A stretch of 64,000 bases of DNA from Dryococelus australis (GCA_029891345.1 CM056998.1:169780332-169844331); one strand, 5' to 3'. Shown: positions 33,246 through 45,040, numbered from the stretch's first letter. Program-made: numbers and translations. The notes: generated from the letters alone by a model not told the origin.

Positions 33246-34816
33246 GATGGTTAGGTCTGACCCCGATCCTGGATCCCGTGTATCTATTAGGCATACCCTA
33301 TGCTTATAAAACCAATATGACCGCCACTTCCCTGCCCTGGAGAAGGGAGCCTCCGAAAACCCCCGAATTGGCTGGAAAATGCCTTTGTACGGCTCGTTTT
33401 TTGAAGGGGGTTAAGGGGGGGGGGTCAGTACTATTTGAGGAAAAAAATGGGAAATTTTAAGGGAGAAAATGGATATCTTGAGACTGAAAGCAAAACATTT
33501 ATATTTAGAAAAGGAAGTTTTAAGGGAAAATGGTCAATTTCGAGGGAAAGAAGATAATTTTTTTTTGGGAAAATTGCCGCTGGGTGACCGGAATGACAGA
33601 GAATGAACTGCTCCAAGCTTCGATCCCTGATCCCGATGGCGCCAACTAATCTTATTCCTTCTGCTTATGACACGAAAACGAAGCATTTGAGCGTAACAGG
33701 TGGAGCCGTGCCGTAACTCCTGGGAATGGCGCTGAATCTCGACCCGCGCAACGTATCCACACCCGACTCGCGGCCGGTAACGAACGACCGCCATTATTCA
33801 TGCGCGCAGTCGTTATTATTATTCCTTTTGTACGGCGACAGTGCGTCCTCCGAGCTTTCGTTTTATTGCAGCGTCATCCGTCTTGCCCACGGCCCCGCCT
33901 CACCAAGAGACACGGGGAAACAAAACTGCTTCCCGCTTGGCGGCATGACGTCCGGGAGACGCCATCCCGCGCACGTGTGCGCGGAAACGACGCCGTGCGC
34001 CGAGAAGATGCGTCCTTACGCTGCGGCGTAAATCGTCAGCATTTGAACATGGCGCGCTCCTTGATCGCTGCTTTCCAGTCTCCGAAGCGATTCCACACCT
34101 GCAGCTTGTTTTGGCGTGAATGCTTAGTTAAATTTGCGACCGTAGGGGGAGACAATCCAGAAAATCCGATGATAAAAACATCGGGGGATACAGTTTGGCA
34201 TTGCAGCTCCAAGCTTATCGTTTACATTCTAAATTAAATTACACCACCCGATTGCTAATGGATCAAAGAATATGTTACCCTGAGTGAGGACTGCGAATGG
34301 TGGAAGAGTGGGAAAAGGGGGGGGGGGGGCAATTTTTTAGTTCGTTTCGCCGCGTCTCATAACTTCCGCGTAGTATAACTTTTGACTAGGAGAAGCTAAG
34401 ACGCTCGTTTAGGTTTCAATCGACGGCTCTCGTCAAGATCAATCGATTGCGTGTATATAAACATTTGTGTGACGTAGTTATAGTGAAATTGTATGCGTTT
34501 AATATAAAAAATTAAGGAAACGTAACACAATTTCGGCCTATACTCGTCAAAAAGCCAAGTCGAAATTCAGAAATCGTATACGGTTGGAAAGAGTATCTCA
34601 AAAGCAATCCAGTGATACCCATGAAACCGCATATGATCGTGTGAAACGGTGCCGGGAACGTAAAAAAAACATGAAGGCGTCCGAGCGCGTCAACGTAGAC
34701 GTATTCACGCGAAACAAACGGACGTGTCCCCAACACAGGCACACCCCATATATTTCCCCGTGTGTAAGTCACAGAAGCAAGCGTTCATGACTGATGGGAG
34801 TAACCCTGGACGTGAT
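33246..34816. other. Mixed stretch with CpG-rich patch; no gene called
   Basis: 33600-34060 is CpG-rich and carries overlapping ORFs (33726-34031, 33800-34237), none with a domain. A G-run lies near 34317. It could be a CpG-island-like promoter or first exon; no supporting splice or domain evidence was found. Confidence 0.3.
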
Positions 34817-35072
34817 TCAGTGAAGATATTTAGGCGGGTCTGAATGTCGAGAGGTCTTGGGAGACCGATGAGGGCGAAGCGAGGTATGGAGCAGCGCAGG
34901 AATGCAAGGGCGGGGAAACAGGAGATCTCCGAGAAAACCCGCAGACCAGCGACATCGTCCCGCACGATTCCCACATGCGAACATCTGTGGCGGGGGGGGG
35001 GACCCAGCCGGGAATCGAACCCGGCTCCTTTTGAACGGAGGCAAGTAGTCTAACCAAAACACAACTGTGGCC
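34817..35072 (-). mobile_element. tRNA-derived SINE, copy 2
   Basis: Minus-strand copy. The B-box side reads GGGTTCGATTCCCGGCTGG, a better consensus than copy 1, and the body contains TTCTCGGAGATCTCC. The head is diverged (GGCCACAGTTGTGTTTTGG). A G-run interrupts the body at about 34989. Confidence 0.85.
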
Positions 35073-35674
35073 TTTAACTGTAGACGTGGGATATATGGGT
35101 TGTGATGTGATACATTCCAATTGCAATTATAAAGGTGCAATCTGGTGGTCAGAGCGCGGAACAGCTTATTCGGGAGATAAACCTGCGGAATAGTCACCCT
35201 TCAGAATTCGTAACTCGCGTTTTGTAGGTATCAAGAGAATAAATTCTATCTAGATCTTTATTCAGAGATGGTAACACAATCACTTACTTTTCATAATTCG
35301 CTATCGGATAGCAGTAAGTACTCCAGGCAGTGTCCATGAAAAAACAAGTATAGTTACGTGAAAGAATATTTTTCTCGAAGGTTGATTTCAAACGCGTTCG
35401 AGTTACCTGAACCATCTGTTACACGTCTCCTACAATTCCTCCACATTATGAACTTCACAATCACAGCCGTCGATAGACGGAGATCGAGGGGATACGTCTC
35501 CTCGATATCAGTGCAACTCTGCGCCATTTTATTACGCCAAATGTACCTAAGCTCGATGAGAAAAATGTTTAGGAAGGGAGGGTGATATTTATGCCCCCCG
35601 TACCACAACACTATACACCTATAGACGACAATGATAGCAATTAATCGGCATTTCGAACAAGGTTGAGACTACCG
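35073..35674. other. No gene recognised
   Basis: A region open on both strands at about 35354-35611 (75-85 codons) has no recognised domain. No repeat was identified. Confidence 0.35.
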
Positions 35675-35776
35675 CGGACCGAGTATAGCTGCCAAGGCCA
35701 CCTACTGACGTAAGTATAGTCAATCGGACCGAGTATAGCTGCCAAGGCCACCTACTGACGTAAGTATAGTCAATCG
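35675..35776. repeat. Tandem duplication, 50-bp unit
   Basis: CGGACCGAGTATAGCTGCCA starts at 35675 and 35725. The two copies appear identical through TAGTCAATCGG. Confidence 0.95.
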
Positions 35777-36026
35777 GGGGAGGGGGGAGCAGTAGTTAGT
35801 ATGCGTTAGCGTTCATAGTTGTGGGCGGAGCTTATTTTTGGCCGTGTCTCCGAAAATATTTTCATCGGACACTCTAAAATGTAACGCTGTCACAGTAGTT
35901 AGGAAATTAAAAAAAAAAAAAAAAAGTACCCATTACAGTTTTGCGTACAACATTCTGCACATTACATATTCTTTGATAAATGAACGAACTAAGTCAGTAT
36001 GAGAGAATAATTTACTTCCAACAAAA

Positions 36027-36106
36027 TTTATTTGTAGAAGGCAAGACAGATATTTATTTGTAGAAGGCAAGACAGATATTTACTTGTAGAAGGCAAGACA
36101 GATATT
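36027..36106. repeat. Tandem triplication, 26-bp unit
   Basis: TTTGTAGAAGGCAAGACAGA recurs three times at 26-bp spacing, with one T/C difference in the third copy. Confidence 0.95.
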
Positions 36107-36363
36107 AAGATGCAATACAAATCTCTTTCCTTCCAAGCAACGAGATTAATCTGACGGTAACTTCCAAGAAAACTTTTTAAACCCCTAATGCCTACCCCTG
36201 ACCGTTAGGAAGAAACTTGTAATGGCCCTCGAAGCATATGACACGTGTTTTGTAGTTGAATTACTCGACTGTTAGACCTGTAACAGATGAATATTATCAG
36301 ACGTGATGAAGGTCACTGGACTGAACTGCAGGCGCCACTTTGTATTTCACCCGTGCCTTTTGG

Positions 36364-36619
36364 GGGGCCGCGGTGGTTGAGCGGTTTGCCTGCTTGCCTC
36401 CTACCAAGGCGATCCGGGTTCAATCCACGGCCGGGCCACTCCGGATTTTCGCATGTGGGAATCGTGCCGGACGATGCCGTTTGTCAGCGGATTTTCTCGG
36501 GGATCTCCCGTTTCCCCCGTCCTTTCATTCCAGCTCTGCTCCATACTGACCTCAATCACCCTCATCGGCAATCAAGACCTCCATGTTAAGAGCCGTTCAA
36601 ATTTCTTCACTCTTCACTC
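36364..36619 (+). mobile_element. tRNA-derived SINE, copy 3 (full length)
   Basis: Best plus-strand example. Head GGCCGCGGTGGTTGAGCGG carries the A-box TGGTTGAGCGG (36374-36384). The B-box GGTTCAATCC is at 36417-36426. Body: CATGTGGGAATCGTGCCGG, GATTTTCTCGGGGATCTCCC. Tail: CCTTTCATTCCAGCTCTGCT and AAGACCTCCATGTTAAGAGC. Length is about 256 bp. There is no long poly(A); the tail ends TTCTTCACTCTTCACTC. The several ORFs crossing it are incidental. Confidence 0.9.
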
Positions 36620-37502
36620 GTGCCTTTTAATGATACTGCACAGGCAAGCTCAGTCACTTCCAGTTATTATTTTATTTTTGCATTTACGAAATAGCATATA
36701 TGCAAGAAGTGGCAATCATATAATTGTATATATATGTATACATACCCTGAGGATAAAGTTATTAGCATGTAAGTCATTTACTAAGATATTCGTATATACG
36801 CAAACGCTACGAGACCCTTAAGATATTTTAAGGGGCATTTTTTTTGTAGATTTTGAGAATTTTTTGTAGTTTGGTGACACAATATTGCCGATAACTTTAT
36901 TGAAATGACAATTTTTTTAAACAACATTTATAATAATTCTTAGAGCAAATATGGGAATTTTAACTCGCTATCTTGACTCGTACAGATTAAAAACCTTTAT
37001 TATAACACTAAGTTTGATTTTAGGTAAATTGTTTATTTACGTCTCAGTAGTGGCATGCTGCAATTCTTTGAAAAACGAAATTTGATTCATCTGCGGTAAG
37101 AGTTTAACTTTTAACTATTCTGACTTTCAATTTTACTTTAAAAGTTAAAATTTAACAATGGGCGAACCGCATAACAAATGTCCAAGAAATATGTTTGGTG
37201 ACATTTAAATAGTATGAAGGATTATTTTGAGCTGAATCCTAATGTATAAAATTTGTCCAATTTAGGGATTTGTACGAAAAAATGTATACGATAAAATAAG
37301 AATATAGCCCCTTTTCTGCCATTTAGAAAATTAATTGTCTTCCATTGTCATACTATTTTCAGACTATTATTTCATATCACAAAGACAGGATGAGCCTCAT
37401 GAACGCTGTTAATCTGACGCCTAAGGTCTGGGAAACTGCATAACAAAGAACCGCGCCGACATCCAGCTGTAATTTAGTGGTAAAATGTTTGAGAAGAAAC
37501 CA
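36620..37502. other. No gene recognised
   Basis: AT-rich sequence with no recognised repeat. Confidence 0.4.
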
Positions 37503-37580
37503 TCCCGGTGCAGTCGGATGGAATCGAACTTAGGACCTCCTGAATACTAAGAAGGTGTGCCATCACATGACCAAGCAAAC
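37503..37580 (-). repeat. Possible tRNA-like fragment
   Basis: On the minus strand, CTTGGTCATGTGATGGCACA is followed about 30 nt later by TAAGTTCGATTCCATCCG, a B-box-like match. It could be the head of a different tRNA-derived SINE or an old tRNA pseudogene. Cloverleaf pairing is poor. Confidence 0.35.
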
Positions 37581-37938
37581 ACTTGAGTGAGGGATAGGAG
37601 TTTTAGGCGGCCCCGTACTAGTTTCGCAGAAATTCGCCCAGAATGTTTTCACCTATAACAGTTTGAAAATGCAGTTTTTGGGCATGATGAAGCTTCGAAA
37701 TAATGTTTGTGACATGTGATATATGTTTAAAGCTGTATTTCGCCCAACTCTGAGGTGTTCGTGTGCAAACAGTTTTTCACACGTGAAAGTGCTTTTTTTT
37801 TTTTTTTTTTTTTTTGTGTATTACAAACACTGGAACCCAGTTCACGCACTCAAGGTAAACGGGCGCCTTAATCCTGGAGTCACAATAGCGAGACGAACAT
37901 AATACTACACCCTTGAAGCGACCAACATTTTCAATATA

Positions 37939-38170
37939 AGCTGTTCACAATAAAGTGAGCACTTTTTAAGGCCCTTCTAAATTTTTTCTTTCACCCAATT
38001 TATATCCTCCTGCTGCTTTTTAATATAAATATTGCAATGTGAAGAATAAATACAGTATACATTTCAGCACTCTCAAAAGTTAACGCTTAAGGCTGCAATA
38101 AGAAATATTTATTAGTGGTTAATATCTGTAGTGAGGGCCTTAAAAAGTGCTCACTTTACCGTGAATAGCC
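37939..38170. mobile_element. MITE, GGCTGTTCACGG family, short class (232 bp)
   Basis: Starts AGCTGTTCACAATAAAGTG and ends CACTTTACCGTGAATAGCC. The TIRs extend inward to GAGCACTTTTTAAGGCCC on both sides (about 45 bp). It is flanked by TATA-like sequence on both sides. Confidence 0.87.
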
Positions 38171-38700
38171 TATAGCTAATAGTAAGAAAGGTCAGCATGA
38201 AAGAACTGCAACCCCAACAGCACGGTATAAGTCGTGCCGGGGTTGTCAGGGCGCACAAAGATTACAAATACAACATTGCAAAACAATATTCCGTCTATAT
38301 TTTACCACTTTAGTAAATAATATAAAAACTGGGTGTCAAAATCGCCGTTAGGTTTATTTTTTAATTCGTTGTCTTCGTACACATTAAAATTTTATCAAAA
38401 GCGAATAGTTATTCATTTATAGTGAGTTAAAGTGCCGTAAATAATGGAAGTTACTTAAGTTACTTATTTTAGGATGTCTTCCTCACATAATCTCTTATCC
38501 CCATTCCAGGCTAATGTTGATGCAATTCCCGGTAACGTAATAATTTCCTAACCACTCACCCATTACGATTATTATTAGCGCTGTAGAGGAAATGTGGAAT
38601 ACAGTGCGCATGTCAGCCTCGCAGTAACCGCCTGTGTGTAACAGCAATGAAATGCTGTTTTTTTCTATTATAACTGCCAAAGCAACGTGTTTTCCTTCGA
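38171..38700. other. No gene recognised
   Basis: AT-rich sequence without a recognised feature. Confidence 0.4.
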
Positions 38701-38752
38701 ATAACTCTAGCACAATGTTCACGCAAATAACTCTAGCACAATGTTCACGCAA
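38701..38752. repeat. Tandem duplication, 26-bp unit
   Basis: ATAACTCTAGCACAATGTTC plus ACGCAA occurs twice in direct succession. Confidence 0.93.
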
Positions 38753-39423
38753 ATAATCGCCTCAACTTGTCATTGCACTTCTGATCGAATTGTAATGTAA
38801 CTACGATGTAATCAAGTCATGCACATCATTTCTTTTGTAAGAGCGCGGGTTTTTCGTTATACGAAATGTAAACAAACTGTACGTCAGTGTTTGAATACAA
38901 AATGCTGAATTTTCTGAAGGCAATTTGTGAGTCAATCAAGGTCGAGGACATTTGCAGAAGACAAAAATTTGCCTACCTTCTCTTTAATCCAAGAATTATC
39001 TTCATTATTATAGAATATTGTTATTACACATATTTGGTGAAGACACTTCAGGAGTCCTTATCCAGTTTCAGACCGAGCACAAATAGCATTAGATTGTTTG
39101 ACGAAAGAAAGGTTAATATTACTTGTTCGGGATTAAATGAGCAATTCTGAAATTCACCTTTTATAAATTTCTTCCCCTTAAATGAACATGAATTTAGGAA
39201 AATTACAGAGGAAATATTAGAAACGATTAAACAAGAAATAATATGCTTTTAAAAGAGCAGTGTTCAATATTGGTGACCGCTGGGTAAAAAAGTTGGAGTG
39301 AGAATCAGTGTAGCAAAAAAATGTTTTCTTACAGTGCCACTTAAACGACGTATGAACACATCCCACGAATACCCCATTTTACCACGCGGCCTATGGAAGG
39401 ATGCGCAGTGTACAGATCTAATA
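38753..39423. other. No confident gene
   Basis: An 87-codon ORF at 38887-39150 shows no recognised domain and no codon signal I can defend. The rest is non-coding. Confidence 0.35.
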
Positions 39424-39466
39424 AACTAAGCAGGGCTTTCAAAACTGCTCGATTAGCCGCGAACTA
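39424..39466 (-). mobile_element. MITE end fragment (GGCTGTTCACGG family)
   Basis: Reverse complement reads GTTCGCGGCTAATCGAGCAG, then TTTTGAAAGCCCTGCTTAGT, the first ~42 bp of the long class. The rest is missing, as at 7376-7421. Confidence 0.7.
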
Positions 39467-40511
39467 GAAATAACATTTGCGCAGAAATAACTACAGTAGT
39501 TCTGTCACGAGTGCACGTTTGGCAACAACGCCAAGCTCTTTAGCAGCGAGATGAATCCAACCACGGCGTGCCAAGGTAAGCTCCAGACCGATTTGATATC
39601 CAGAAATAATATCTTACTACTAAATTTCCCGACTAAAAATACCCCAAAAACCCGGCCAGATTTTTTTTTTCCTGGTTATATTTGTTTACTCGTTAATCAT
39701 TAAGCAAGTTTTTGCAACTGTCGTGGTTATTTATTTAACAGTTGAAGTATGGTTTTTTTTTTGTCGTGGGTAATTCAGAGTTTATTACGGGGAACTAATT
39801 TGTTAACGACGGTTAAAAGCCGGGAGAGGAAACCGCTTCCAATAAAAATAAATTTCGGAATGTTTCATTTTATCTAACGAGCACGTAATCGGGTGATTCG
39901 ATAGATCTACGTTTAACCAAAAGTTAAGAAACTTGGATTTCACTTCGAAGACGAAATTACCGACTTTCTAGAGTATCGTGTGTATGTGTTCTAAAGTATC
40001 GTGTGTATGTGTTCTAAACGCTACCACAGGGAATTCAGAGGCCACGTAATTAAGAAGAATAATATGGAGATAGCATTCGCGTGTTCCCACCTTTAATGTC
40101 CTCGGATGGCACGGAGTCGGATGGCACGGAGACGGACGGTGGGTTGACGCACGAGTGGAGAAGCGTCGGAATGCAGTGTTCGTGAAAACGGAAGTACCTC
40201 GAGAAAAACAGACTGACGATCGGCAACGTCCACTATTTTTCCAGATCAGGCAATCCGACCTCCAGGCGGCAATCGACTAACTCAGGGGTTCGTACGATTT
40301 GTTTGTTACTAGATTTCGAGACGCGTATTTGGGTGTAGTCATACTACTTATTACCGCGGCCAGGACTAGTGGGCCCCGGGTTCAATTCCCAACTTCGTCG
40401 GAGTTTTCCAGACGTGTAAGTTTCGTTCCTAGCTTCAGCCTCTTACTACGGAAGGCAACAACAAACCAGCTTTCACTTAATATCACATGCACGTACAGCA
40501 ACATCGAAGAT
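39467..40511. other. No gene; short duplication and possible old SINE
   Basis: A 23-bp unit (AGTATCGTGTGTATGTGTTC plus TAA) is duplicated at 39972-40017. About 40150-40235 weakly resembles the SINE body on the minus strand (GAAGCGTCGGAATG, CTCGAGAAAAAC, GGCAACGTCCA). GGGTTCAATTCCC at 40379-40391 is a B-box-like word. These are too diverged for a firm call. Confidence 0.4.
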
Positions 40512-40755
40512 AAGTGAGTGAACGGCTCTTAACATCGAGGTCTTAAGAGCCGATGAGGTGTGTTTGTGGTAAGAATGGAGCAGCATCGGAATGAAAGGGC
40601 GGGGAAAACGGGAGATCCCCGAGAAAACTCGTCGACCAACGGCATCGCCCGGTACGATTCCCACATGCGAAAATCCGGAGTGACCCGGCCGGGGACTGAA
40701 CCCGGATCGCCTTGGCCGGAGGTGAGCAGGTTAACCGCTCAGCCACCTTGGCCCC
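40512..40755 (-). mobile_element. tRNA-derived SINE, copy 4
   Basis: The minus-strand head GGCCAAGGTGGCTGAGCGGT has the A-box TGGCTGAGCGG, followed by GGGTTCAGTCCCCGGCC. Body CGCATGTGGGAATCGTACCG and TTTTCTCGGGGATCTCCC are intact. The tail includes AAGACCTCGATGTTAAGAGC. Confidence 0.9.
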
Positions 40756-41024
40756 AACATCGAGGATGTTTCGGTAACACAGGTAGGTAAGCATTCGGCA
40801 CTAAGATTTGCGCACATATCTTGTGAGTGCTCCATTTCGGCAGAAAACGAATAATGACTGTTCTCGTATAGGTCACTATCTGTAGCTTCGCACACAGGCA
40901 ACAGGTAGTAAGAAACTGAGCTTGGTAGCAACTCGAACTGAATTATGGATCCTTTACGCTACACCCACGATTATATTATATGGTGAGCAATTACTTGCGC
41001 CAACACTCCCTGTGCCAAGGTTTC

Positions 41025-41115
41025 ATAGCTTGCTTAGTCGCCGTCAAAACTGCTTCGAAGTCGGGATATCGTTAATATGTTACTGTTCGAATCCGATCTG
41101 AGGGCACGAACGCGC
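41025..41115 (+). repeat. tRNA-like promoter fragment
   Basis: TTGCTTAGTCG (A-box-like) near 41031 is followed by TGTTCGAATCCGATC (B-box-like) near 41083. The spacing suits an internal polymerase III promoter. It differs in sequence from the main SINE family. No cloverleaf could be drawn. Confidence 0.35.
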
Positions 41116-41894
41116 CTCTGAATAGCCTCTTAACTCAATGGCAGAAGCGATTTCCCTTTCATGTGGCTACACCCACGGTCATACAGATAGGTCTGGCAAC
41201 TGCTATATTTTTGCCTTGATGTAAGGCGAACTAACCGCGATAATGTAGGCTGGCCCGCTTGTAGCATTGCGGTATATGGGAGTATCGAAGATTACTGAAT
41301 AATTTGAATTAACGTCTTTTCATTTTTATATGTACGTTCGTTATAAAGAATTTTCATATATTTAGGCGCGTTTGAGTTTGGTTTTCTTTACGCCAATGTT
41401 TTGCTAGCTCAGTACAACAATGTCGTAAAAACTTATGCCTCACAGTTTTCTCTCGATCCATATTTATTCTTTATTGTAATGTATATTATGGCTCAGCGAG
41501 TTCAAGTTTATTTTGTGCAGTAACATCGTACATCATGCCCAGCAGCTGAAAAATATAGGACACGTCACTATAAATACTGTATAAAAATATATTTTTAGTA
41601 TACAGTATCTATATACACTAATGTGTATTGCACAAAAGACAATTTTGTACCGTAAAAATATTATACTAACATTGTCATCACATCCACACATATAACAACT
41701 TATGTGTCTAAGTATTGTCAAAAACTGTTCAAATTACTCCATACAAATTTTGTTTGCTGATAAATCTATACTTATTTCTATTCCTCGTGGAATAGTGATA
41801 AAAATCAGAATTTTTTTAAGATATGGGTTTTTGATTGAGTGAACAAGTTTGTTTGAGTTAAAAAATGTAAATTGACATAAATGATAATAATTTA
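41116..41894. other. No gene recognised
   Basis: AT-rich sequence. The part nearest 41895 may include the 3' untranslated tail of the LINE relic. Confidence 0.35.
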
Positions 41895-43366
41895 AATATT
41901 TTAAATAAAGGCCTGCAACTTGTATACTTGATGTACTTTCGAGATTATTCTAATGGCGTTTTTTCGTGCTAAAAATATTTTGTAGCATAATTTGCAGCTC
42001 CACAAAACAATATAATGACTGTATGGTGATGAGTTTCTCAAGCCATAATACATAATACACTGGTTTAATTTACTGGGGTTGTAATACTTCTGCAAGCATG
42101 CATAATGCATAACTATTTGATGCAAGTTTTTGATTTAATTTATCAATATGATTTTTCCAGTTTTAATCTGGATCAAGTTTAAGACCCACAAATTTAACTT
42201 ACTCTGCCTGCCTTGGTAGTTATATTGTACATAAAAATTAAAGGGTTTTATGGTTTTCCTTTCATTGAAAATAATATAATTTGTGTTTGTTAGATTTAAC
42301 AATAGATTATTGTATTAAAATAATTGTTTACATCAGTAATAGTTCTACATATGTTCTCTTGGAGGTGTGGTAGGTTGGTTACAAATACACTTATGCTAGT
42401 ATCATCAGCAAATAACGTTGCAGACGAGTTATTTTTGTTTTCATGAATTAAGGACATTAAAGACGATAAATTGTTTACGTAAATAACACGTAGTATTGCC
42501 CCAAAATAGAATATTGCGGCACACATACTTTAATACTTTTTAAGCTTGAGTGGGTTATTGTATCATGTGTTGTACTTTTGTCCGTAATTTCTACATACTG
42601 ATTGCGATTGCTTAAATAGGGTTGAAACCACCTGTTCGCAACTCCTCTAATCCTTATTTACTTGAGCTTGTCATGAATAATAGTATGACTAATACAATCG
42701 AAAGCCTTGGTTAAATCAAAAATACACCGGGCATTTTATTACCTTCTTCTACACATTTTGTAATATAATATAACAATTTATGTATAGCGTTCACTATAGA
42801 ATAGATTTTTTAAACCCAAACTGTAAACCGTTTATACAATAAAATTTACCACAAAAAGTTATCAATCTATTTTTCACATTTTTGTTGCAAGTATTTTTCA
42901 AAATGCTGGAAGGATATAGGGATATGTCTGCAGTTATTAGTCAATTTCTTGTCATCTTTCTTGAAAATAGGGATTACTTTTGCAATTTTCAATCTGTCTG
43001 GGAAAACACATGTTTCTAATGACTTATTCACAAGACATTGACAATAATATGTAAAACTTTTATTTATCTATACCATAGTAATAAATTATCATACCCACAT
43101 GAATAACTACTAGTTAATGCATTGGCCACTTTGTTTATTTTCTCAGATGTGATTGGATTAAAAAGTAAAGAATCAGGATTTGAATAACTTGTATATTTGG
43201 ATGTGTTATTATTGTATGTCCTATGTAGGATAGCAGCAATATTTACAAAATAGTTATTGAATTGATTAGCTACATCTAGTGGATCTGATATAATTGTATT
43301 GTTTCAAGATAACTGTATTTTTATATTTCCGCTATACTGAGCCTTCAAATTATTCGTTTTTGCATT
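41895..43366 (-). pseudogene. Non-LTR retrotransposon (LINE) reverse transcriptase relic
   Basis: Read on the minus strand from 43366. KAQYSGNIKIQL leads into ISDPLDVANQFNNYFVNIAA, the usual segment before the RT fingers. Then come FPDRLKIAKVIPIFKKDDK, DLTKAFDCISHTIIHDKLK, GVANRWFQPYLSNRNQYVEI, a degraded SILG box, and FADD (42401-42412), the catalytic aspartate pair of RT. The C-terminal part has NLTNTNYIIFNERKTI and LARKNAIRIISKVHQ. Several stops and frame changes break it. The endonuclease and ORF1 are absent, so it is 5'-truncated, as is common for LINE copies. Style suggests a jockey/CR1-like clade; the exact clade is inferred. Confidence 0.88.
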
Positions 43367-43528
43367 GTTCCAAATGCTCCACTTAAAAGAGCGAAGTGGC
43401 AATCTGCGATACCGCGAAATAATTTCGAGTTGAAATCGGAACAAGCAGTATGTGAAAGACACTTCGCACCAGGCAATATGATACATAAAAATGTATTTAA
43501 AGACAGCAGAGGAGCAGTTACAGCCGAA
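43367..43528 (+). CDS. THAP zinc-finger exon (partial)
   Basis: The frame starting with GTT at 43367 encodes VPNAPLKRAKWQSAIPRN, then FELKSEQAVCERHFAPG and a run ending DSRGAVTAE. This is the second half of a THAP DNA-binding domain: the conserved Trp in KRAKWQSAIP and the C-x2-H zinc ligands in VCERHF. The first C-x2-4-C half is missing upstream. The reading stops exactly at GTAAGT (43529-43534), a consensus 5' splice site. The upstream edge abuts the 5' end of the minus-strand LINE relic, which may have truncated or displaced the exon. It could be an exon of a host THAP gene or a P-element transposase relic. I saw no matching downstream exon. Confidence 0.72.
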
Positions 43529-44437
43529 GTAAGTTTGTAATTGATAACATTACAAATTCGTCTTAGCCTCATTCCAGTGAAAATTATTTGTAAAATGTAT
43601 AAATGATGATGAGGGGAACTGTGGGGTACAAATGTAAAGATAAGATCACCAAAAAAAAACTGAAAATAAAAGTCAACTTCAAACTCCAGAAAATTGATGA
43701 CATTCAAATCTGCACCAATTAGCTTGACGAGTACAGCAAAATGAGTGCAGGGGGGAAGGGGCCTTTATGAGCTTCATATGTGCGCCCTCTATGCTCTCTT
43801 CACTTGAACTAGGGGAAGCAGAATGGTGTAGATTTGTACGTAAACAGTTTCCTGGCGCTACGTAAATAAATAAAAAATAAATGTATGTACAGTAGTATCG
43901 AATGTAACATTATTTGTCACTACTATGCAAAGAATGGGACACGAACAAAACCTACCAACATGCAATGCTAAAGCAAACCAAGTGATTCACGAAACAATTA
44001 AAGAGTAACTTATGGTTCAATAGAATAAATGTGCACATTTTCAATGCACACTATTACAGGTTTCTAACAGACTCCTGACAAAAATATTCTGTGTCATTCG
44101 CCAACTCAACAGCTCTCTTACGAGTCACACTTCACCTTACATGAGGGAAAAGCTGTAATACAAAACATATTCAGAAATAACTGGCCATGATTGCACCATC
44201 AAATTCATGTATGCATAGCTGAACACAACCTATGAAGCTCTTCAAACTGCAGCCTCAATTCTAAATTCACAAATATCAACACATTCTAATAAAAAAGGCA
44301 CCATGACTGAATACTACCATTCCGAGCATCGCTAAAGAGTGGCCTTTACTGTTTAAAACGCCTCTAGAACACCAATCGCTTCTTCCTACTGTCTCTGAAG
44401 AGACCGAGGAAACACAAGGGAATTATGTTTAATGATA
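43529..44437. other. Possible intron; no further exon found
   Basis: Begins with the splice donor GTAAGT. No THAP continuation or other domain was recognised before the next MITE. Confidence 0.4.
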
Positions 44438-44856
44438 CCCTGTTCATGGTAAAATTAGCACTTTTGAAAGCCCTGCTTAAGATCTAATTGTATGTGGGTT
44501 GTGTATTCTTCCACCTAATGTAAAAGTAACATTGCCATGAGCCTTATCTCTTAATTCATGCGTCAGTAAAATGAAACTGGGAAATTATTTAAAAAGTAAA
44601 TATATTAAAAATCTGCTCATTTTTACACTTCAAAGCATAAAAAAACAGAAAGCGTAAGCAACAATTTAAGTTATCACAAATGGGTTACCTAACGCTTTTT
44701 ATTTGTCGTTAAAATAAGGAACTTCTTTCCCTCCAGTGTTACCAACTTTACTGGGCACATGTCACTCAGTGCGCCCGTTAAAATATATGCAGGTAGGAGC
44801 AGTGACTTTTTTCTAAGACTGATTTCAAAAGTGCTCACTTTTTTTCGTGAACAGCC
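44438..44856 (+). mobile_element. MITE, GGCTGTTCACGG family, long class (copy 4)
   Basis: Starts CCCTGTTCATGGTAAAATT and ends TTTTTCGTGAACAGCC. It is 419 bp with the typical interior; the first bases differ from the consensus. The right flank is TTTA, as in most long copies. Confidence 0.87.
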
Positions 44857-45040
44857 TTTAACTGATATTATGTGTTTCTTTTTCGCGTTGTTAAGGCACG
44901 GCGACGATAGGCGCGTCAGATAGCCACAGCAGACAGAGTTTAAGAGAGGCACGTTATTTAAATAACAAACCGAGCCGTCGTGCTGAGTACTAGGCGGGCG
45001 TGCGACACAAGCGTCGTCGTATCCTACCACGCTGACCTCC
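44857..45040. other. CpG-rich spacer
   Basis: A short CpG-rich segment between a MITE and a tRNA-like repeat. No coding evidence. Confidence 0.4.

Noticed and set aside
33726-34237. 101- and 145-codon ORFs on the plus strand
   Set aside because: Same compositional cause; Arg/Cys-rich translations without a recognisable domain.
38887-39150. 87-codon ORF
   Set aside because: No recognised domain. A later frame segment (PILPRGLWKDAQC) runs into a MITE fragment and looks fortuitous.
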